A stretch of DNA of 64,000 nucleotides from positions 124,001 to 188,000 of the forward strand of contig NZ_QJKC01000009.1 in assembly GCF_003202035.1 (NCBI RefSeq). The letters are read 5' to 3'. Shown piece by piece: positions 17,599-26,344 of the stretch (position 1 is its first letter; each line of letters opens with the position of its first letter). The DNA is from Aquitalea magnusonii (lineage in GTDB: Bacteria; Pseudomonadota; Gammaproteobacteria; Burkholderiales; Chromobacteriaceae). The notes below the pieces were generated by a model. It was not told the DNA's origin. It did no database searches and worked only from the letters and a program-made list of their open reading frames with translations. The position numbers and the translations under genes are program-made.

Positions 17599-18504
17599 AT
17601 GTCGGCTTCCACTACCACCCTTAACCCCTTCCTGTCCCGCAGCGCCGCCTCAGCACGCTGGCTGCCCATGCTGCTGTTTGCCGCGCTGGTGACGCTGTGG
17701 GCTTACAACTATGTGGTGATGAAGCAGACCTTGCAGGCCACCACGCCCATTACCCATCTGATTTTGCGCACCACGCTGGGCAGCCTGACCCTGTTTGGCG
17801 TGCTGCTGGCGCGTGGCCGTGCCATCCGGCCGCAGCGGCTGATGCAGGCGGCGCAAGTGGGGCTGAGCACCACCTGCCTGTACAGCCTGTCCATTACCCT
17901 GGCGCTGGTGGCGGGGGCGGCGGGGCGGACCTCGGTGCTGGTGTTCACCATGCCGTTCTGGGTGGCCTTGCTATCGCGCTGGCTATTGGCCGAACCGTTT
18001 GGCCGTCGTACCCGGCAGGCGCTGCTGGCCGGTTTTGTCGGGCTGATGCTGATTGTGGCGCCCTGGCAGCTGCATGGCGGTGTGCTGCCCATGCTGCTGG
18101 CGGTGCTGGCCGGTTTCTTCTGGGCGCTCGGTTCGGTACTGAGCAAGCGGGCGACGCGCTGTGGCCAGCTCGATAGCCTGAATTTTTCGGCCTGGCAAGC
18201 CTTGATTGGCTTGCTGCCCATTCTGGCGCTGTGGCCGTGGGCGGATTTTGCCCATATCCACTGGTCCGGCAGTTTTGTGCTGGGTCTGTTGTATGCCGGG
18301 GTGTTGTCCAGCGCGGTGGGCTGGCTGGCCTGGCTGTGGCTGCTCAAGCGCTTGCCGGCCAGCACGCTCAGTTTCAACGCGCTGGTGATTCCGCTGCTGG
18401 CGGTGGCCATGGCCGCAGTGCAATTGGGAGAGTGGCCTTTGGCGCGCGAATTGGCCGGCATGCTGCTGGTGGGGGCGGGGATTGTGCTGATTGCCCGGCG
18501 CTGA
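17599..18504 (+). CDS. DMT-superfamily (EamA) exporter
   Basis: Inner-membrane exporter of 301 residues with ten predicted hydrophobic segments in two EamA repeats (TLWAYNYVVMKQTLQ at the start of repeat one; VLAGFFWALGSVLSKRA in repeat two). Substrate unknown. The divergent Lrp-type regulator suggests an amino acid or related metabolite. ATG 17599 follows CGGAG with 7-base spacing. A terminator lies 20 bases past the stop. Confidence 0.9.
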   Translation: MSASTTTLNPFLSRSAASARWLPMLLFAALVTLWAYNYVVMKQTLQATTPITHLILRTTLGSLTLFGVLLARGRAIRPQRLMQAAQVGLSTTCLYSLSITLALVAGAAGRTSVLVFTMPFWVALLSRWLLAEPFGRRTRQALLAGFVGLMLIVAPWQLHGGVLPMLLAVLAGFFWALGSVLSKRATRCGQLDSLNFSAWQALIGLLPILALWPWADFAHIHWSGSFVLGLLYAGVLSSAVGWLAWLWLLKRLPASTLSFNALVIPLLAVAMAAVQLGEWPLARELAGMLLVGAGIVLIARR

Positions 18505-18523
18505 ACCGGGCTGGCGAAACAAC

Positions 18524-18548
18524 AAGGCCGCTGCAAAGCGGCCTTTTG
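18524..18548. terminator. Terminator between the DMT exporter and the 18577 gene
   Basis: AAGGCCGC, loop TGCAAA, GCGGCCTT, then TT. The symmetric A and T flanks allow use from both strands. Confidence 0.8.
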
Positions 18549-18576
18549 CATGTTGACGATGCAGTGGGATGCGGAC

Positions 18577-18957
18577 TCAAACCACCAGCGAAATCAGCGT
18601 GCCGACGGTGACCGCCGCCGCCGCCCAGCGTCCGGCAGTGAAATAGCTGTTGTCGGACTGGGGCGTTGCCGGGGCGGGCTCGGCCGCCGGGTCGGGCAGG
18701 TTAAGCACACCGTAGGTAAAGGATTTGACGGCGGATGGCGCGTTGTCATCCGTGCTGGCTGCATTGCTGTCGCTGCTGGCCTCATCCGCCTTGCCCTTGC
18801 TTTGCAGTTTCACGATGGTGGAGGGCGAGGCGCTTGCCGCCTTGCCATCGCTGTCCAGCGTGTTGCTGGCTTTGCCCGCCCTGGCGGCAGTCTGGCCGTT
18901 AGCGCTCAGTGTGCTGGTGCCGCTATTGTTTACCGCGTTTGCTTTGCTGATATCCAT
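18577..18957 (-). CDS. Small Ser/Ala-rich protein with C-terminal membrane anchor
   Basis: Not recognised. The 126-residue product has no N-terminal signal. Its first ~95 residues are low in complexity and rich in Ala, Ser, Asp and Asn, so probably disordered. It ends in a single hydrophobic segment (TAGRWAAAAVTVGTLISLVV), like a tail anchor. The ATG at 18957 has only a weak GCGAG ribosome site, and a GTG lies one codon upstream. It precedes the DUF2145 pair on the same strand but ends at its own terminator. Confidence 0.5.
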   Translation of the reverse strand: MDISKANAVNNSGTSTLSANGQTAARAGKASNTLDSDGKAASASPSTIVKLQSKGKADEASSDSNAASTDDNAPSAVKSFTYGVLNLPDPAAEPAPATPQSDNSYFTAGRWAAAAVTVGTLISLVV

Positions 18958-19088
18958 CACGGTCTCGCTGCATACAAATGATGATCGGATGCTTCATTAT
19001 CGGCATGGCGCAGCGACGACATGAGGGGGGTGGAGGTAAAGATCGGGTAAAGAAAGGTTAAGCGCGCTGGCTTGCGCCCGGCCACTGC

Positions 19089-20015
19089 CTAGTCCAGCTG
19101 TTGCACGGTGTCACCCTCGGCCGGCTGGCAATCATCCGCCATGTCGTCCCAGCCATGGTGGGTGACCAGGGTCTTGCCACGCAGGCATACCTGTATACGT
19201 TCGGTTCCGGCGGCCTGCTGGCGCACAAAACCTTCAATGGCCGCGGGCAGGCTCACCTGATAGCGGTTTGCCGCCAGTTCGCTGTCCGGGTGGTCACCAT
19301 TATGCACCAGCGGCACCACATTGGCCGCCCACACCATGTAGCGGTGTTTCACATCGACGGTATCCGGGCGGTAGCCCTGTTGTTGCAGCCAGTCCTGTGC
19401 CTGCCTGCGGCCATCGCCTGCACGCGGCAATTGCCCCCAGGCGTGGGCCAATAGCTCCACCAGCCACTGGTTGCAGTTCTGGTAGCGGGTGGAGAAGGGA
19501 TAGGCATTGGCGCTGTAGTCCGCCCCCAGCAGCTGCAGCGACAGCTTGTTGTCCAGTGCGGCCTCCACCAGTTGTGCTTCCTGTTTGGCCGGCAACAGCA
19601 GGATGGACAGATAGACATTGCTGCCTTGCGGCTGGTCGATCAGAAAACCGGGCAGGCCCTGGTCGTACAAATGCGGACGCTGTTCGTCACACGCGTAGTA
19701 GAGCTGGCGTACCGACCATGGCGTATTGGGATTGTTGCGCAGGCTGATGCCGGCATGCGACAGGCGGATGTGAAAGCGTTCCAGATCCAGCCCGGAGCGG
19801 GAGATGATGGCCGCCTGATGGCCGGATTCATCCAGCAGCTGGCGCACCTGCTGGCTGAACAGCAGCAGCTCGCTCTTGCGTGCCACGCTTTGCTGTGAGG
19901 CCTGCTCGCAGAACATCAAGGACGATGCCGCCGCAGCGTTGGCCAGTGTGGCCGCCAAGGCCAGCAGCCCTGCCAGCAGCAGGGCTTGCAGACCTCGGCC
20001 GGTGTAACGGTGCAA
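19089..20015 (-). CDS. DUF2145-family exported protein
   Basis: Exported protein of 308 residues, function unknown. The N-terminal hydrophobic stretch LQALLLAGLLALAATLANAAAA is a signal peptide. The mature part shows the features I associate with DUF2145 (IISRSGLDLERFHIRLSHAGI, WSVRQLYYACDE, YDQGLPGFL, and CNQWLVELLAHAW with a conserved-looking Cys). The start appears to be TTG at 20015, since no ATG or GTG fits before the signal peptide. It begins 5 bases after the stop of the upstream exported protein, so the two form an operon and probably act together at the envelope. Confidence 0.8.
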   Translation of the reverse strand: MHRYTGRGLQALLLAGLLALAATLANAAAASSLMFCEQASQQSVARKSELLLFSQQVRQLLDESGHQAAIISRSGLDLERFHIRLSHAGISLRNNPNTPWSVRQLYYACDEQRPHLYDQGLPGFLIDQPQGSNVYLSILLLPAKQEAQLVEAALDNKLSLQLLGADYSANAYPFSTRYQNCNQWLVELLAHAWGQLPRAGDGRRQAQDWLQQQGYRPDTVDVKHRYMVWAANVVPLVHNGDHPDSELAANRYQVSLPAAIEGFVRQQAAGTERIQVCLRGKTLVTHHGWDDMADDCQPAEGDTVQQLD

Positions 20016-20020
20016 CAGGA

Positions 20021-20473
20021 TCAGGACACCACTTTGGGCTGTACTTCGGATTTCCAGGCCTGATCCAGCAGCAGGGCAAACGGCTGCTGGTTGTCGGCGC
20101 GGGCAAACACCAGGCCATAGGCTTGCTTCTGCGCATGCACGATCTGGCCGGTTTCCACGCCGCTATGCTTCACATCCGCCTGGGCCACGAACAGATTGAA
20201 CGGTTCGGTATTGTTGGCGGCAGCCACCGGTACCAGGGTGAGCTGGGTTTTGCCCGCTTGCTCGGCCTGGGCCACGGCCACCACCTTGTAGTCGCCTTCG
20301 GCAATCTTGCCAACAGCCTTGGAGGAGTTCTGCAAGGAGGTGGAAATGCTGCCCACCGTGGCGCTGACGCTGTCAGAGACGGAAAGCAGGGAGACGGCAG
20401 CCTGTGCCGACGCACACAGCAGGCCCAGGCTAAGCAGCAGGGTGCCGGCAATGGTTTTCTTCAGATGGGTCAT
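20021..20473 (-). CDS. Small exported protein paired with DUF2145
   Basis: Not recognised. The 150-residue product has a clear signal peptide (MTHLKKTIAGTLLLSLGLLCASAQA) and a mature part of mixed Ser/Val/Ala-rich sequence without cysteines, metal motifs or further membrane segments. The ATG at 20473 fits the signal peptide better than an in-frame start at 20524. It lies immediately upstream of the DUF2145 gene with a 5-base gap, which suggests joint function in the periplasm or outer envelope. Confidence 0.75.
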   Translation of the reverse strand: MTHLKKTIAGTLLLSLGLLCASAQAAVSLLSVSDSVSATVGSISTSLQNSSKAVGKIAEGDYKVVAVAQAEQAGKTQLTLVPVAAANNTEPFNLFVAQADVKHSGVETGQIVHAQKQAYGLVFARADNQQPFALLLDQAWKSEVQPKVVS

Positions 20474-20734
20474 GGTCTTGGCGTTATCTATCACGGTGCG
20501 AAATCTTGCGGTGAGAAAAGTCATTGCAGCAGTGGCCTCCTGCGCTGAACAGGCTGTCGGTCAAGCCGGCTGTGGCAACGGTAGACTGCATGTGCCGGGC
20601 TATTGTTCCCAGTGGCGGCGGCCTGGCACAAGCAGATTTACAAAAATTGATCGGCCACCCGCCCGCCTGGCTTGTGTGGCGGCTATCCGGGCGGCAAGAT
20701 CAGGCCATTGCATGCAAAACACGAGGAAAACCGC

Positions 20735-21787
20735 TTGGCCCAGTCTTCCGGTAAGGACAGCCTTGTTCTGTGCGGCGGCGACAACCCTGCCGGCCGGCCG
20801 GTGTCGCTGCACGCCATCGTGTCCACGGTGAATGTGCTGGCCGAACAGGGCATTGCCGCGGCCGAGCTGCTGGCCGGCAGCGGCATTCCACCGGAACGCC
20901 TGCTGGAGCCGGCGCGGCTGATCAACCATCATCAGGAACTCACCGTGTTCGACACGGCCCGGCGCCTGTCGCAGGACGATGCCCTTGGCCTGCGGCTGGG
21001 CCATGCCATGCATACCTCCAACTACGGCATTCTGGGTTACACCATGCTGGTCAGCCCCACCTTGCGCGTGGCACTGGAAACCGCCATCCGCTTTCCCTTG
21101 CTGCTGGCCAGCTATTTTACCCTGCGGCTGGAGGAGCGTGGCAAGGAAGCCTGGCTGCTGGCCGACGATTATCGCTACCGCGCGGATTTGCTCAGCTTCA
21201 ATGCCGAAATGTGTCTGTCCTCGATGTGGACCATCGCCCGCGACTGCATGGGGGTGCGCTGGTCGCCCAAGGCGGTGCACATGAGCTTTGCCCCACCCGC
21301 GCATGCCGGGCTTTATCCGGCCATTTTCGGCCAGGCCGGCAGTTTTGACATGGTGGAAAATGCGCTGCTGTTTCCGGCCAAATGGCTGGACCGGCCCCAG
21401 CCGCTGGCCGATGCGGTCAGCTTTCACATGGCGCTGGAACAGTGCCAGCGCCAGCAGCAGCAATGGGCCAGCAGCCATGGCTCGGCGCTGGTGGCACGGG
21501 TGCTGCGGCTGATGCAGTCCGACCCGGTACGCTTTGCCCGGCTGGACGAGCTGACCACCAACCTGCATATGTCCGAACGCACCCTGCGCCGCAAGCTGGC
21601 GGCGCTGGGCACCTCCTTCCAGGCCCTGCTGGATCAGGCGCGGCACCAGCAGGCACTGCATCTGCTGCAGGAAAGCAGCCTGTCCATCAGCATGATTGCC
21701 GAGCGGCTGGGCTTTGCCGAAGCCGCCAGCTTTCGCCATGCCTTTGCCCGCTGGACCGGCAAGCGCCCCTCCGATTTGCGCCGCTGA
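20735..21787 (+). CDS. AraC-family regulator with AraC-type ligand-binding domain (OruR/ArgR-like)
   Basis: Regulator of about 350 residues. The ~200-residue N-terminal domain (LGLRLGHAMHTSNYGILGYTM) belongs to the Arabinose_bd/ornithine-utilisation type. The C-terminal ~100 residues contain the AraC DNA-binding domain (RTLRRKLAALGTSFQALLDQ and ISMIAERLGFAEAASFRHAF). No ATG is available. TTG at 20735 is chosen because it follows GAGGA (20722-20726) with 8-base spacing, and a TTG at 20672 would be a longer alternative. It lies upstream of the polyamine transport operon and is its likely regulator. Confidence 0.85.
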   Translation: MAQSSGKDSLVLCGGDNPAGRPVSLHAIVSTVNVLAEQGIAAAELLAGSGIPPERLLEPARLINHHQELTVFDTARRLSQDDALGLRLGHAMHTSNYGILGYTMLVSPTLRVALETAIRFPLLLASYFTLRLEERGKEAWLLADDYRYRADLLSFNAEMCLSSMWTIARDCMGVRWSPKAVHMSFAPPAHAGLYPAIFGQAGSFDMVENALLFPAKWLDRPQPLADAVSFHMALEQCQRQQQQWASSHGSALVARVLRLMQSDPVRFARLDELTTNLHMSERTLRRKLAALGTSFQALLDQARHQQALHLLQESSLSISMIAERLGFAEAASFRHAFARWTGKRPSDLRR

Positions 21788-22102
21788 CGCCGCCTTTGCA
21801 CCCCTTTGTTCTGCCCCGGCTGGCGCGCCGGCCAGGGGACGGGTTTGCCCTGTCCGGAATGGCCTGTCCCAAGCGATGGGAGCCATCCTGCACGCGGTTG
21901 GCAGGCCATTTTTGGCCGTATTTATCCCATAGTTGACCGCTATGTATCTTTTCGCCGCGGCGCTTGTTGGCAGAATGAATAAAAAAAGACGGACCACTCG
22001 CTGTCATTGCCAAGGCCAGTTCTCCCTCGCCAGGAGAGTGCCCCGCGGCTGCCCGGCCCATAGGCAATGCCACGTCCGATCACACAAAACGGAGGAGAAA
22101 CC
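21788..22102 (+). other. Leader region of the polyamine operon
   Basis: Gene-free stretch after the AraC regulator. From 21945 it is AT-richer. A structured element follows at 22005-22069 and then an unusually strong Shine-Dalgarno (22091-22097) for the small ORF at 22103. Promoter elements were not fixed. Confidence 0.5.
22005..22069 (+). ncRNA. Predicted structured leader RNA upstream of potABCD
   Basis: CATTGCC (22005-22011) pairs perfectly with GGCAATG (22063-22069), and GGCC (22014-22017) with GGCC (22055-22058). Within this closing stem lie two hairpins, TCTCC/GGAGA (22021-22025 and 22033-22037) and GCC/GGC (22040-22042 and 22047-22049). The result is a three-way-junction shape typical of small riboswitches or regulatory leaders. 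It matches no riboswitch class I know. Structure is read by eye and function is inferred. Confidence 0.4.
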
Positions 22103-22288
22103 ATGAGCAAACCCTGCGCTGTCGCCATCCCGGCGACGCCATGCCCGACCATGCGCCAGTCGCTGCGACACAGCGGCACGCTGCCGGAGGGGGACTGTTC
22201 CCCGCGCTGCCACGGCAGTTCCTTCCTGTGCCATGACCCGGCTGCACGGCTCAGCCCGTGCGGCCATGCCCGTCCGCCCGGCGTGTAG
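22103..22288 (+). CDS. Short Cys/Pro-rich ORF, possible leader peptide
   Basis: A 61-codon frame beginning with ATG 8 bases after GGAGGAG, the strongest ribosome binding site in the region. The product has six cysteines (5, 14, 32, 36, 43, 52) and many prolines, with no signal peptide or known domain. The coding DNA is full of hairpins (for example GTCGCC-ATCC-GGCGAC). It lies between the AraC regulator and potA and may be a translated leader that couples ribosome movement to expression of the transporter, or a genuine small protein. Confidence 0.4.
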   Translation: MSKPCAVAIPATPCPTMRQSLRHSGTLPEGDCSPRCHGSSFLCHDPAARLSPCGHARPPGV

Positions 22289-22321
22289 CGCCAGGCTTTC
22301 CTGACCCTGACAGCAGCCCAA

Positions 22322-22344
22322 CACCACCGCCATGCGGCGTGGTG
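22322..22344 (+). promoter_or_regulatory. Hairpin just upstream of potA
   Basis: CACCACCGCC and GGCGTGGTG pair over 9 bp with one bulged C around the loop ATGC. A GTGTTTT run follows 9 bases later, and the potA ribosome site lies 30 bases later. It could act as an attenuator for the operon. Confidence 0.35.
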
Positions 22345-22384
22345 CGGGGGCGTGTTTTCACTGCATTTGCACCGGAGGACTGCC

Positions 22385-23470
22385 ATGAGCGGCAATCGTG
22401 TGGCCATTGAGGTCGACCATGTCTGCAAGCGTTTTGGTCATGATGAACATGCGGTACTGGCGCTGGACCATATTGCGCTGAGTATCCGCGAGAACGAATT
22501 CTTCACCCTGCTGGGCCCGTCCGGCTGTGGCAAGACCACCTTGCTGCGCATGATTGCCGGCTTCGAGGACGTCAGCAGCGGCGACATCCGCCTGTATGGC
22601 CAATCGCTGGCCGGCAAGCTGCCCTTCCAGCGCCCGGTGAATACCGTGTTCCAGAGCTATGCCTTGTTTCCGCACCTGACCGTGGCAGAAAACGTGGCCT
22701 TCGGGCTGGAAATGCGCGGGGTCAAGGCTGCCGACATCAAGCCCATCGTGGCGGAAAAACTGGAGCTGGTGAAACTGGGCGGTTTTGCCCGCCGCCGTCC
22801 GCACCAGCTGTCCGGCGGCCAGCAGCAGCGGGTGGCGCTGGCCCGTGCGCTGGCGCCATCGCCCAAGGTATTGCTGCTGGACGAATCCCTGTCCGCACTG
22901 GACCTGAAACTGCGCAAGGAAATGCAGGTGGAGCTCAAGCGCTTGCAACGTGAAACCGGCATCACCTTTGTGTTTGTCACCCACGATCAGGAAGAAGCGC
23001 TCACCATGTCCGACCGCATCGCGGTGATGTCGGCGGGCAAGTTGCAACAGGTGGGCAGCCCGGAGGACATTTACGACCGCCCTGCCAACCGCTTCGTCGC
23101 CGATTTCATCGGCGAAACCTCCTTCCTGCAAGGCCGGGTGGCTGATGGCCTGCTGCACTTTGGCGATGCCGGCAGCCTGCCCGGCACGGTGCTGGACCAA
23201 AGCCACGACGGCCATGCCGCGCTGGCGGTGCGGCCCGAGCGCCTGCAACTGTCCACCAGCGGCAGCGGCCTGCACGGCGTGGTGTCCGAGGTGGTGTATC
23301 GCGGTGTGGATACCGTTTACACCGTGCAACTGGCCGACGGTCAGCCCTGCCGGGTGCGCAATACCAATGACAGCGGTGCGGTGCGGCTGGCGCGGGTGGG
23401 TGACAGCGTGCAGCTGTCGGCGCAGCCCGGTGCCTTCCACCGTTTGCAGGAGGCCGACCATGTCGCTTGA
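22385..23470 (+). CDS. potA: Polyamine ABC transporter, ATP-binding subunit
   Basis: Cytoplasmic ATPase of 361 residues that powers uptake of putrescine/spermidine-type substrates. Walker A is GPSGCGKTT, the signature is LSGGQQQR, and Walker [12 protein letters not shown] carries Ser after DE as in E. coli Pot[17 protein letters not shown] follows, and a C-terminal TOBE domain (from about residue 280) completes the protein. ATG 22385 follows GGAGGAC. Its last 11 bases overlap the start of potB. It is the first structural gene of potABCD plus amidohydrolase. Confidence 0.95.
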   Translation: MSGNRVAIEVDHVCKRFGHDEHAVLALDHIALSIRENEFFTLLGPSGCGKTTLLRMIAGFEDVSSGDIRLYGQSLAGKLPFQRPVNTVFQSYALFPHLTVAENVAFGLEMRGVKAADIKPIVAEKLELVKLGGFARRRPHQLSGGQQQRVALARALAPSPKVLLLDESLSALDLKLRKEMQVELKRLQRETGITFVFVTHDQEEALTMSDRIAVMSAGKLQQVGSPEDIYDRPANRFVADFIGETSFLQGRVADGLLHFGDAGSLPGTVLDQSHDGHAALAVRPERLQLSTSGSGLHGVVSEVVYRGVDTVYTVQLADGQPCRVRNTNDSGAVRLARVGDSVQLSAQPGAFHRLQEADHVA

Positions 23471-24350
23471 CCCACAACGGCGCTGGCGTCGCCGCCTGCT
23501 GCTGGCGCCCACCACGCTTACCCTGCTGCTGTTCATGCTGCTGCCCATGCTGTTGATGGCCTGGATGTCGGTACTGGCGCCGGACACCTACGGCGGCGTG
23601 CGCTGGCATGAGTGGAGCCTGGATGCCTATGTGCAATTCCTGTACGAGCGCGATCTGGACGACAGCCTCACGCTCAACAGCGATTACCTGCAAATCTTCG
23701 GCCGTTCGTTTTTGCTGGCCGGTTTTGCCACCGTGGTGACGCTGCTGATCGGCTTTCCCACCGCGCTGTATATCGCGCTGAAAGAGGAAACAACCCGCCA
23801 GCGGCTGATCCTGCTGATTTCCATCCCGTTCTGGACCAACCTCTTGGTGCGCACCTACGCCTGGATGCTGCTGCTGCGCAATGGTGGGCTGATCGACAGC
23901 AGCCTGTCCTGGCTGGGCCTGAGTCAGGGCGCGCTGGATGTGCTGTACACCCCCACGGCGGTGGCCATCGGCTTTGTCTATTCCTTCCTGCCCTTCATGG
24001 TGCTGCCCATCTACACCAGTCTGGAAAAAATGGACTGGCGGCTGGTGGAAGCAGCCTTCGACCTGGGAGCCAACCGCTGGCAGGCGCTACGGCGGGTGAT
24101 TCTGCCGCTGGCCATGCCCGGCATCGTGGCGGGCTGCCTGCTGGTGTTCATTCCGGCCATCGGCTCCTATTACATCCCCGAGCTATTGGGCGGCGGCAAG
24201 AGCCTGATGATAGGCAACCTGATCCAGAACCAGTTTGGCACTGCGCGTAACTGGCCGTTCGGTGCTGCCTTGTCCTTCATGTTGCTGGCGCTGGTGCTGC
24301 TGGCGATGTGGGTTTACACCAGGCGCTTCCAGCGCCCTCCGGGAGAATGA
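23460..24350 (+). CDS. potB: Polyamine ABC transporter, permease subunit
   Basis: Inner-membrane permease of 296 residues with six hydrophobic segments. The EAA loop that contacts the ATPase reads [27 protein letters not shown]. The large hydrophilic segment after the first helix (about 40-80) is typical of PotB. ATG 23460 lies inside the end of potA (11-base overlap), so translation is coupled. It forms a heterodimer with PotC. Confidence 0.94.
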   Translation: MSLDPQRRWRRRLLLAPTTLTLLLFMLLPMLLMAWMSVLAPDTYGGVRWHEWSLDAYVQFLYERDLDDSLTLNSDYLQIFGRSFLLAGFATVVTLLIGFPTALYIALKEETTRQRLILLISIPFWTNLLVRTYAWMLLLRNGGLIDSSLSWLGLSQGALDVLYTPTAVAIGFVYSFLPFMVLPIYTSLEKMDWRLVEAAFDLGANRWQALRRVILPLAMPGIVAGCLLVFIPAIGSYYIPELLGGGKSLMIGNLIQNQFGTARNWPFGAALSFMLLALVLLAMWVYTRRFQRPPGE

Positions 24351-24351
24351 C

Positions 24352-25140
24352 ATGCAAGCATCCAATACCCTGTGGCGCTTTCGTGGCGTCACCCCCACCG
24401 CCATGCTGGCCTTTGTCTATCTCTACCTGCCCATCGTGGTGCTGGTGGTGCTGTCCTTCAACGCCAACCGCATTGCCACGCTGTGGACCGGTTTTTCCTT
24501 CGACTGGTATCTGAAGGTGATGGACAACGACAACATCCTGCGGGCTACCAAGAACTCGCTGATCATCGCCTGCGGGGCCACGCTGCTGGCCACCAGCTTT
24601 GCCACCATGGCGGCGCTGGCCATGGCCGGCAGGCGCTTTCGCGGCCAGGCTTTCATCAATGCCATGCTGGGCCTGCCGCTGCTGGTGCCGGAAATCGTCA
24701 CCGCCGTGGCGTCCTTGCTGTTTTTCCTGGCGCTGGGGCTGGACCTGGGCCTGCTGACGGTGCTGATTGCCCACACCGTGTTCTGCATCCCCTTTGCCTA
24801 TCTGCCCATCCGCGCCCGGCTGGAAGGGCTGGACCCACGGCTGGCGGAAGCCGCGGCGGATCTGTACGCCGGGCCGTTTGCCACCTTCCGCCGGGTGACC
24901 CTGCCCTTGATTCTGCCTGGTGTGCTGTCCGGCGCCATGCTGGCTTTCATCGTGTCGCTGGACGATTTCGTCATCACCTTTTTTGTGGCCGGTGCCGGTG
25001 CCACCACACTGCCGGTATACATCTTCGGCCTGATCCGCATGGGCATCACCCCGGAAGTGAATGCGGTATCGGCGCTGATGCTGCTGGTGTCCATTGCCTT
25101 TGTCGCGCTGTCCTACTGGATGGGCCAGCGCAAATCCTGA
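24352..25140 (+). CDS. potC: Polyamine ABC transporter, second permease subunit
   Basis: Inner-membrane permease of 262 residues with six hydrophobic segments. Its EAA loop is LAEAAADLYAGPFATFRRVTLPLILPG, and the segment SLDDFVITFFVAGAGATTLPVYIF is characteristic of PotC-type proteins. It starts one base after the potB stop and its ribosome site (GGGAG) lies in the potB tail. It is the partner of PotB in the channel. Confidence 0.94.
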   Translation: MQASNTLWRFRGVTPTAMLAFVYLYLPIVVLVVLSFNANRIATLWTGFSFDWYLKVMDNDNILRATKNSLIIACGATLLATSFATMAALAMAGRRFRGQAFINAMLGLPLLVPEIVTAVASLLFFLALGLDLGLLTVLIAHTVFCIPFAYLPIRARLEGLDPRLAEAAADLYAGPFATFRRVTLPLILPGVLSGAMLAFIVSLDDFVITFFVAGAGATTLPVYIFGLIRMGITPEVNAVSALMLLVSIAFVALSYWMGQRKS

Positions 25141-25206
25141 ACCGGGTCGGCGGCGGTTTCGCCCCTCATGTTTCGCTTGTTGCACAACATACGAAGGAGA
25201 ATTGCC

Positions 25207-26250
25207 ATGAAAGTCTGCAAACTGCATGCGCTGGCCCTGGCGGCTGGACTGCTGCTATCCGCCTCGGCCATGGCCGCAGGAGAGCTGAACCTGTACAACT
25301 GGTCCGACTACATTCCGCAGGATTTGCTCAAGCGCTTCGAGAAGGAAACCGGCATCAAGGTCAACCTGGATGTGTTTGATTCCAACGAATCCTTGCTGGC
25401 CAAGCTGAAGGCCGGGGCCAAGGGCTATGACGTGGTGGTGCCGTCTGACTACATGGTGAAGATCATGCGTGACGAAGGCCTGCTGGAAAAAATCGACGTC
25501 AGCAAGATGCCCAATTTCAAGCTGGTGCAGGCTCCGCTCAACAAGCCGGATTTCGACCCGCAACGCGAATATTCCGCACCCTATATGTGGGGGGTAACCG
25601 GCTTTACCTATGACGCCAGCCGCGTGCCGGGCGGCAAGCTGGATAATAGCTGGAAGAGCTTCTTCACTCCGCCGGCCGCGCTCAAGGGCAAGGTGGTGGC
25701 GCTCAATGACGTGGCCGAGCTGTACAAGGCTGCCGCCATCTACCTGAAAGTGGACCAGTGTACCGAGGACCCCAAGCAGGCCAAGCGCATCCAGGACCTG
25801 CTGGAAGCGCAAAAGCCCATGCTGGCCATGTATAACTCCGACGGCACCATCGAACGCATGCAGGCGCAGGAAGTCATCATGCACCAGCAATGGAACGGTG
25901 CCGCCTACCGTACCCGGCAGAAGCTGAAGTCCGCCGTGTTTGTTTATCCGAAAGAGGGCATCCCCTTCTGGAACGACAATCTGGTCATCCCCAAGGGCGC
26001 CAAGAACCGCGATAACGCGCTCACCTTCATCAACTGGATGATGGCACCGAAGAATATCGCCGAGGCCTCCAACTTCACCGGCTACAACAATGCCATCAAG
26101 GGCAGCTCTGCCTATTTTGTCGCCGACCTCAAGGCCGACCCGGCCATCAACCCCACCGCCGCCATGCGCGCGCTGTTTGTGCCCAACAAGAACTGTTCGG
26201 CCAAGGCCAATGCCCTGCGCGACCGGGTGTGGACCAAGCTGAAGAAATAA
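25207..26250 (+). CDS. potD: Polyamine ABC transporter, periplasmic binding protein
   Basis: Periplasmic receptor of 347 residues. After a ~23-residue signal peptide (MKVCKLHALALAAGLLLSAS...) the mature protein starts ELNLYNWSDYIP, the PotD/PotF hallmark. YDVVVPSDYMV and SDGTIERM follow, and the region WNDNLVIPKGAKN forms part of the ligand cleft. The substrate class (putrescine, spermidine or acetylated polyamine) cannot be fixed from sequence alone. The downstream acetylpolyamine amidohydrolase makes acetylated forms attractive. An AAGGAG ribosome site precedes ATG 25207. Confidence 0.94.
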   Translation: MKVCKLHALALAAGLLLSASAMAAGELNLYNWSDYIPQDLLKRFEKETGIKVNLDVFDSNESLLAKLKAGAKGYDVVVPSDYMVKIMRDEGLLEKIDVSKMPNFKLVQAPLNKPDFDPQREYSAPYMWGVTGFTYDASRVPGGKLDNSWKSFFTPPAALKGKVVALNDVAELYKAAAIYLKVDQCTEDPKQAKRIQDLLEAQKPMLAMYNSDGTIERMQAQEVIMHQQWNGAAYRTRQKLKSAVFVYPKEGIPFWNDNLVIPKGAKNRDNALTFINWMMAPKNIAEASNFTGYNNAIKGSSAYFVADLKADPAINPTAAMRALFVPNKNCSAKANALRDRVWTKLKK

Positions 26251-26255
26251 GTCTC

Positions 26256-26290
26256 GCCGGCTAAGAACCAGGTTCTGCAGCCGGCTTTCC
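26256..26290 (+). terminator. Strong hairpin between potD and the amidohydrolase gene
   Basis: GCCGGCT pairs with AGCCGGC and inside it AGAACC with GGTTCT, giving a long stem followed by TTTCCCT. It probably gives partial termination or 3'-end protection, so that potABCD is made in excess of the hydrolase. Confidence 0.5.
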
Positions 26291-26344
26291 CTCGCCAACA
26301 CCAAGCAATGCCGCTGGCCCCATGCCCGCGGCAAGGAGACCTGC

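Noticed and set aside
22838-22900. Ser in the PotA Walker B region (LLLDES instead of LLLDEP) as a defect
   Set aside because: E. coli PotA has the same Ser, so it supports the PotA assignment and is not an anomaly.
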